From NCBI GenBank assembly GCA_946055365.1, contig CAMGFM010000052.1:1-7929 (forward strand): a stretch of DNA of 7,929 bases. The letters are read 5' to 3'. Under the pieces are notes generated by a model. The model ran no database searches. It had not been told where the DNA came from and saw only the letters and a list, made by a program, of their open reading frames with translations. Position 1 is the stretch's first letter, and each line of letters starts with the position of its first letter. Source of the stretch: an uncultured Prevotella sp. GTDB taxonomy: Bacteria; Bacteroidota; Bacteroidia; Bacteroidales; Bacteroidaceae. This document shows, one piece after another, positions 6,660 through 7,929 of the stretch. Both the position numbers and the translations under genes were made by a program.

Positions 6660-6705
6660 GGAGGCAGTGCCAAAACGTCCAGCCATGGCACTGCCTCCGC
6701 TTTTT
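6660..6705 (+). terminator. Intrinsic terminator after glnA
   Basis: GGAGGCAGTGCCA (6660-6672) and TGGCACTGCCTCC (6686-6698) are perfect 13-bp arms with a 13-base loop, followed by GCTTTTTA. It is 76 bases after the glnA stop. Its presence argues against starting the next gene upstream of about 6700. Confidence 0.9.
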
Positions 6706-6771
6706 ATGCACAATAACGCCCCCTCAAAGGAAAATCCGACACAAAAGACACCTGCATTGACATTTTTTTTG

Positions 6772-6779
6772 TATATTTG
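6772..6779 (+). promoter_or_regulatory. Predicted -7 element for pgpA
   Basis: TATATTTG matches TAnnTTTG and follows a run of eight T. No TTG lies at the usual 20-base distance; an ATTG at 6756-6759 is too close, so the -33 part is weak. A start of transcription near 6785 would give a leader of about 65 bases to the chosen ATG. Confidence 0.5.
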
Positions 6780-6849
6780 CCAATCGTTCAACTGCACCTC
6801 TCACCACGGTTGCCACGGCAACATGACCAAACAAACACACACGCTACAC

Positions 6850-7398
6850 ATGAGTAACAACAACTGCAACAAGCTCGGCGAAGCCCCATGGCTTCACGTC
6901 ATCATATCAACGGTATTCGGCACCGGCTTTTTCCCGTGGGGACCCGGCACTTTCGGCGGCTTCATAGCCCTGCTTGCATGGATAGCCCTCTACTATGCCC
7001 TCTCCCCGCTCGCCCTCTGCGCGGCAACCGTCGCCCTGGTGGTCGTGACCCTCTTCGTGGGCGTATGGACAGACAACGTCATGGAGCGTTACTGGGGCGA
7101 AGACCCGCGCACAGTCATCATCGACGAATATTTCGGCACATGGACCGCCTGCCTGCCCGCACTCCTCGTGGACGGGCCTGCCTATCTGCCCATATCACTT
7201 GCCGCCATAGGCTTTGTGCTGTTTCGCATCATCGACATCACCAAGCCATTAGGCTGCCGCTGGGTGGACCGTCACATTCACGGGGGATGGGGCTGTATGC
7301 TCGATGATGCCCTCGCCGCCGCCTACGCGGCCGCCATCACGCTCGTCATAAGGCACACCCACGCCGTGGAAAAGATACACGACATGATAAACAACTGA
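6850..7398 (+). CDS. pgpA: Phosphatidylglycerophosphatase A
   Basis: PgpA removes the phosphate from phosphatidylglycerophosphate to give phosphatidylglycerol, in the inner membrane. With the start at 6850 it has 182 residues and shows the family motifs in order: FGTGFFPWGPGTFGG (23-37), TVIIDEYFG (88-96) with the conserved DE, ITKPLGCRWVD (130-140), and GGWGCMLDDALAAAYAA (145-161) with the acidic DD pair. Hydrophobic spans at about 38-51, 53-72, 98-124 and 153-167 fit a small multi-pass protein. The frame is open further upstream to 6667, but that stretch crosses the glnA terminator and the predicted promoter. ATG at 6823 (191 residues) is the main alternative; neither start has a clear Shine-Dalgarno site. 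No other phospholipid gene is adjacent in the window. Confidence 0.9.
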   Translation: MSNNNCNKLGEAPWLHVIISTVFGTGFFPWGPGTFGGFIALLAWIALYYALSPLALCAATVALVVVTLFVGVWTDNVMERYWGEDPRTVIIDEYFGTWTACLPALLVDGPAYLPISLAAIGFVLFRIIDITKPLGCRWVDRHIHGGWGCMLDDALAAAYAAAITLVIRHTHAVEKIHDMINN

Positions 7399-7438
7399 CT
7401 CCGCCCCGTCGTCCAAAGGGCTGTGTCATAATCGTGGC

Positions 7439-7471
7439 AGGCACTTCACTCTCTGTGAAGTGCCTCTTTTC
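7439..7471 (+). terminator. Intrinsic terminator after pgpA
   Basis: AGGCACTTCAC (7439-7449) and GTGAAGTGCCT (7455-7465) are perfect 11-bp arms around a 5-base loop and are followed by CTTTTC. It is 40 bases after the stop codon. Its arms contain the GCACTT word of the neighbouring repeat family. Confidence 0.8.
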
Positions 7472-7476
7472 ATACA

Positions 7477-7542
7477 CGAAAACGGCACTTTGGCACGCCA
7501 AAACAGCCTCTTTCCACACCAGAAAGAGCCACTTTAAAAACG
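7477..7542. repeat. Degenerate 21-23-bp tandem repeat array, copy 3
   Basis: Three units follow the pgpA terminator at about 7477-7498, 7499-7519 and 7520-7542, with cores AAAACGGCACTTT, AAAACAGCCTCTTT and GAAAGAGCCACTTT. Period and core match the arrays behind the MCE gene and dnaA. The first core AAACGGCACTTT is identical to the one in the 1913-1928 hairpin arm. Confidence 0.65.
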
Positions 7543-7860
7543 CCTTTTTCCTGCCTTTTCCTCGGGGGTGCTAATTTTGAGTCTACACGGCACGCCACCA
7601 CTTTTTTTGAGGCATAACTTAAAGAAATTTTCTTTGATAAAAATTTCCTTATTAATAATTATATTGTTACTTTTGCATATATTTACAGTGCTGACAAACA
7701 AAATGTTCTTTGTGCATAACGCCTTACACGCCCCGAAACAACGGTCCTTGCAATACAAAAGTACGTTAAAAAACCACTCTTACACGCATTTATTACACGT
7801 TTGATGCTTACTTTCTGCAGTTCATGCACACTAACATAAAACACACGTCCACGACAGGAC
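7543..7860. other. AT-rich intergenic region with two possible -7 elements
   Basis: No convincing gene is present. About 7600-7690 is much richer in A+T than the rest of the window and contains the odd palindrome AAAGAAA-T-TTTCTTT (7621-7635). TAATTTTG at 7572-7579 and TACTTTTG at 7668-7675 match the Bacteroidota -7 consensus on the + strand, and TACTTTTG also occurs on the - strand (7763-7756). None has a clear partner 20 bases upstream. A 33-codon frame from ATG 7703 is possible but has no supporting feature. The region probably holds the promoter of the gene starting at 7861. Confidence 0.4.
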
Positions 7861-7929
7861 ATGCCCATAAAGACTGACGCAGACATCAGAAAAGCCACAC
7901 GGCAGGCGGGCAAAGGCACTACGGCAGGC
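7861..7929 (+). CDS. N-terminal fragment of an unidentified protein, possibly a tyrosine integrase
   Basis: An open frame begins at ATG 7861 and runs off the window after 23 codons. The last in-frame stop before it is at 7837, and no other ATG lies between, so the start is plausible. AGGA precedes it closely. The beginning, MPIKTDADIRKA, resembles the start of the arm-binding (DUF4102-like) domain of P4-type tyrosine integrases, where a form like LTD..IRKAKP is usual and a GLYL motif follows later. The fragment is too short to confirm this. No tRNA gene that could serve as an attachment site is seen nearby. Codon use resembles that of the neighbours. Confidence 0.35.
   Translation, partial: MPIKTDADIRKATRQAGKGTTAG

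Noticed and set aside
6667..6849. A longer pgpA product starting at 6667
   Set aside because: The extra 61 residues run across the glnA terminator and the predicted promoter and are not like the start of any PgpA.
7568..7804. A 78-codon frame with a hydrophobic stretch
   Set aside because: The apparent membrane segment is an effect of AT-rich DNA; the frame covers possible promoter elements and has no homology I recognise.

Overview
The window looks like a chromosomal segment from a Bacteroidota, most likely a Prevotella-like Bacteroidales. The evidence is the set of protein types (a Bacteroidota-type DnaA with a GPSGCGKT P-loop, an exported amidase with a SPOR-like tail, and a stand-alone MCE/MlaD-like protein directly behind it), the absence of strong Shine-Dalgarno sites, and promoters of the Bacteroidota form TTG/TTTG-N20-TAnnTTTG. 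All convincing genes lie on the + strand. No tRNA, rRNA, CRISPR array or complete insertion sequence was seen.

Layout: 1-918 is the C-terminal part of a cell-wall amidase (N-acetylmuramoyl-L-alanine amidase). It is followed at 970-1872 by an MCE-domain lipid-transport protein, probably in the same operon. A 754-bp intergenic region (1873-2626) holds a strong hairpin, a degenerate 22-bp repeat array, a very dense cluster of CCTGT/ACAGG words and the dnaA promoter. dnaA occupies 2627-4039. A 456-bp gap then carries a second array of 21-22-bp units and a promoter for a small exported Cys/Lys-rich protein of unknown function (4496-4837). A terminator and promoter lead into a type I glutamine synthetase (5078-6583). 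Another terminator is followed by pgpA, phosphatidylglycerophosphatase A (6850-7398). The last 531 bases hold a terminator, a third copy of the repeat family, an unusually AT-rich stretch and the first 23 codons of a further gene, tentatively an integrase-like protein.

Functionally these are mostly housekeeping genes: envelope remodelling and lipid handling, replication initiation, nitrogen assimilation and phospholipid synthesis, each largely in its own transcription unit. The less expected content is non-coding or small: (i) 16 CCTGT/ACAGG words in about 490 bp before dnaA, half of them in the predicted leader RNA, where they can form a long hairpin; (ii) near-identical extended promoters on dnaA and glnA; (iii) a family of 21-22-bp near-palindromic repeats just downstream of three genes; (iv) the 14-cysteine exported protein. 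No complete new multi-gene system is visible.
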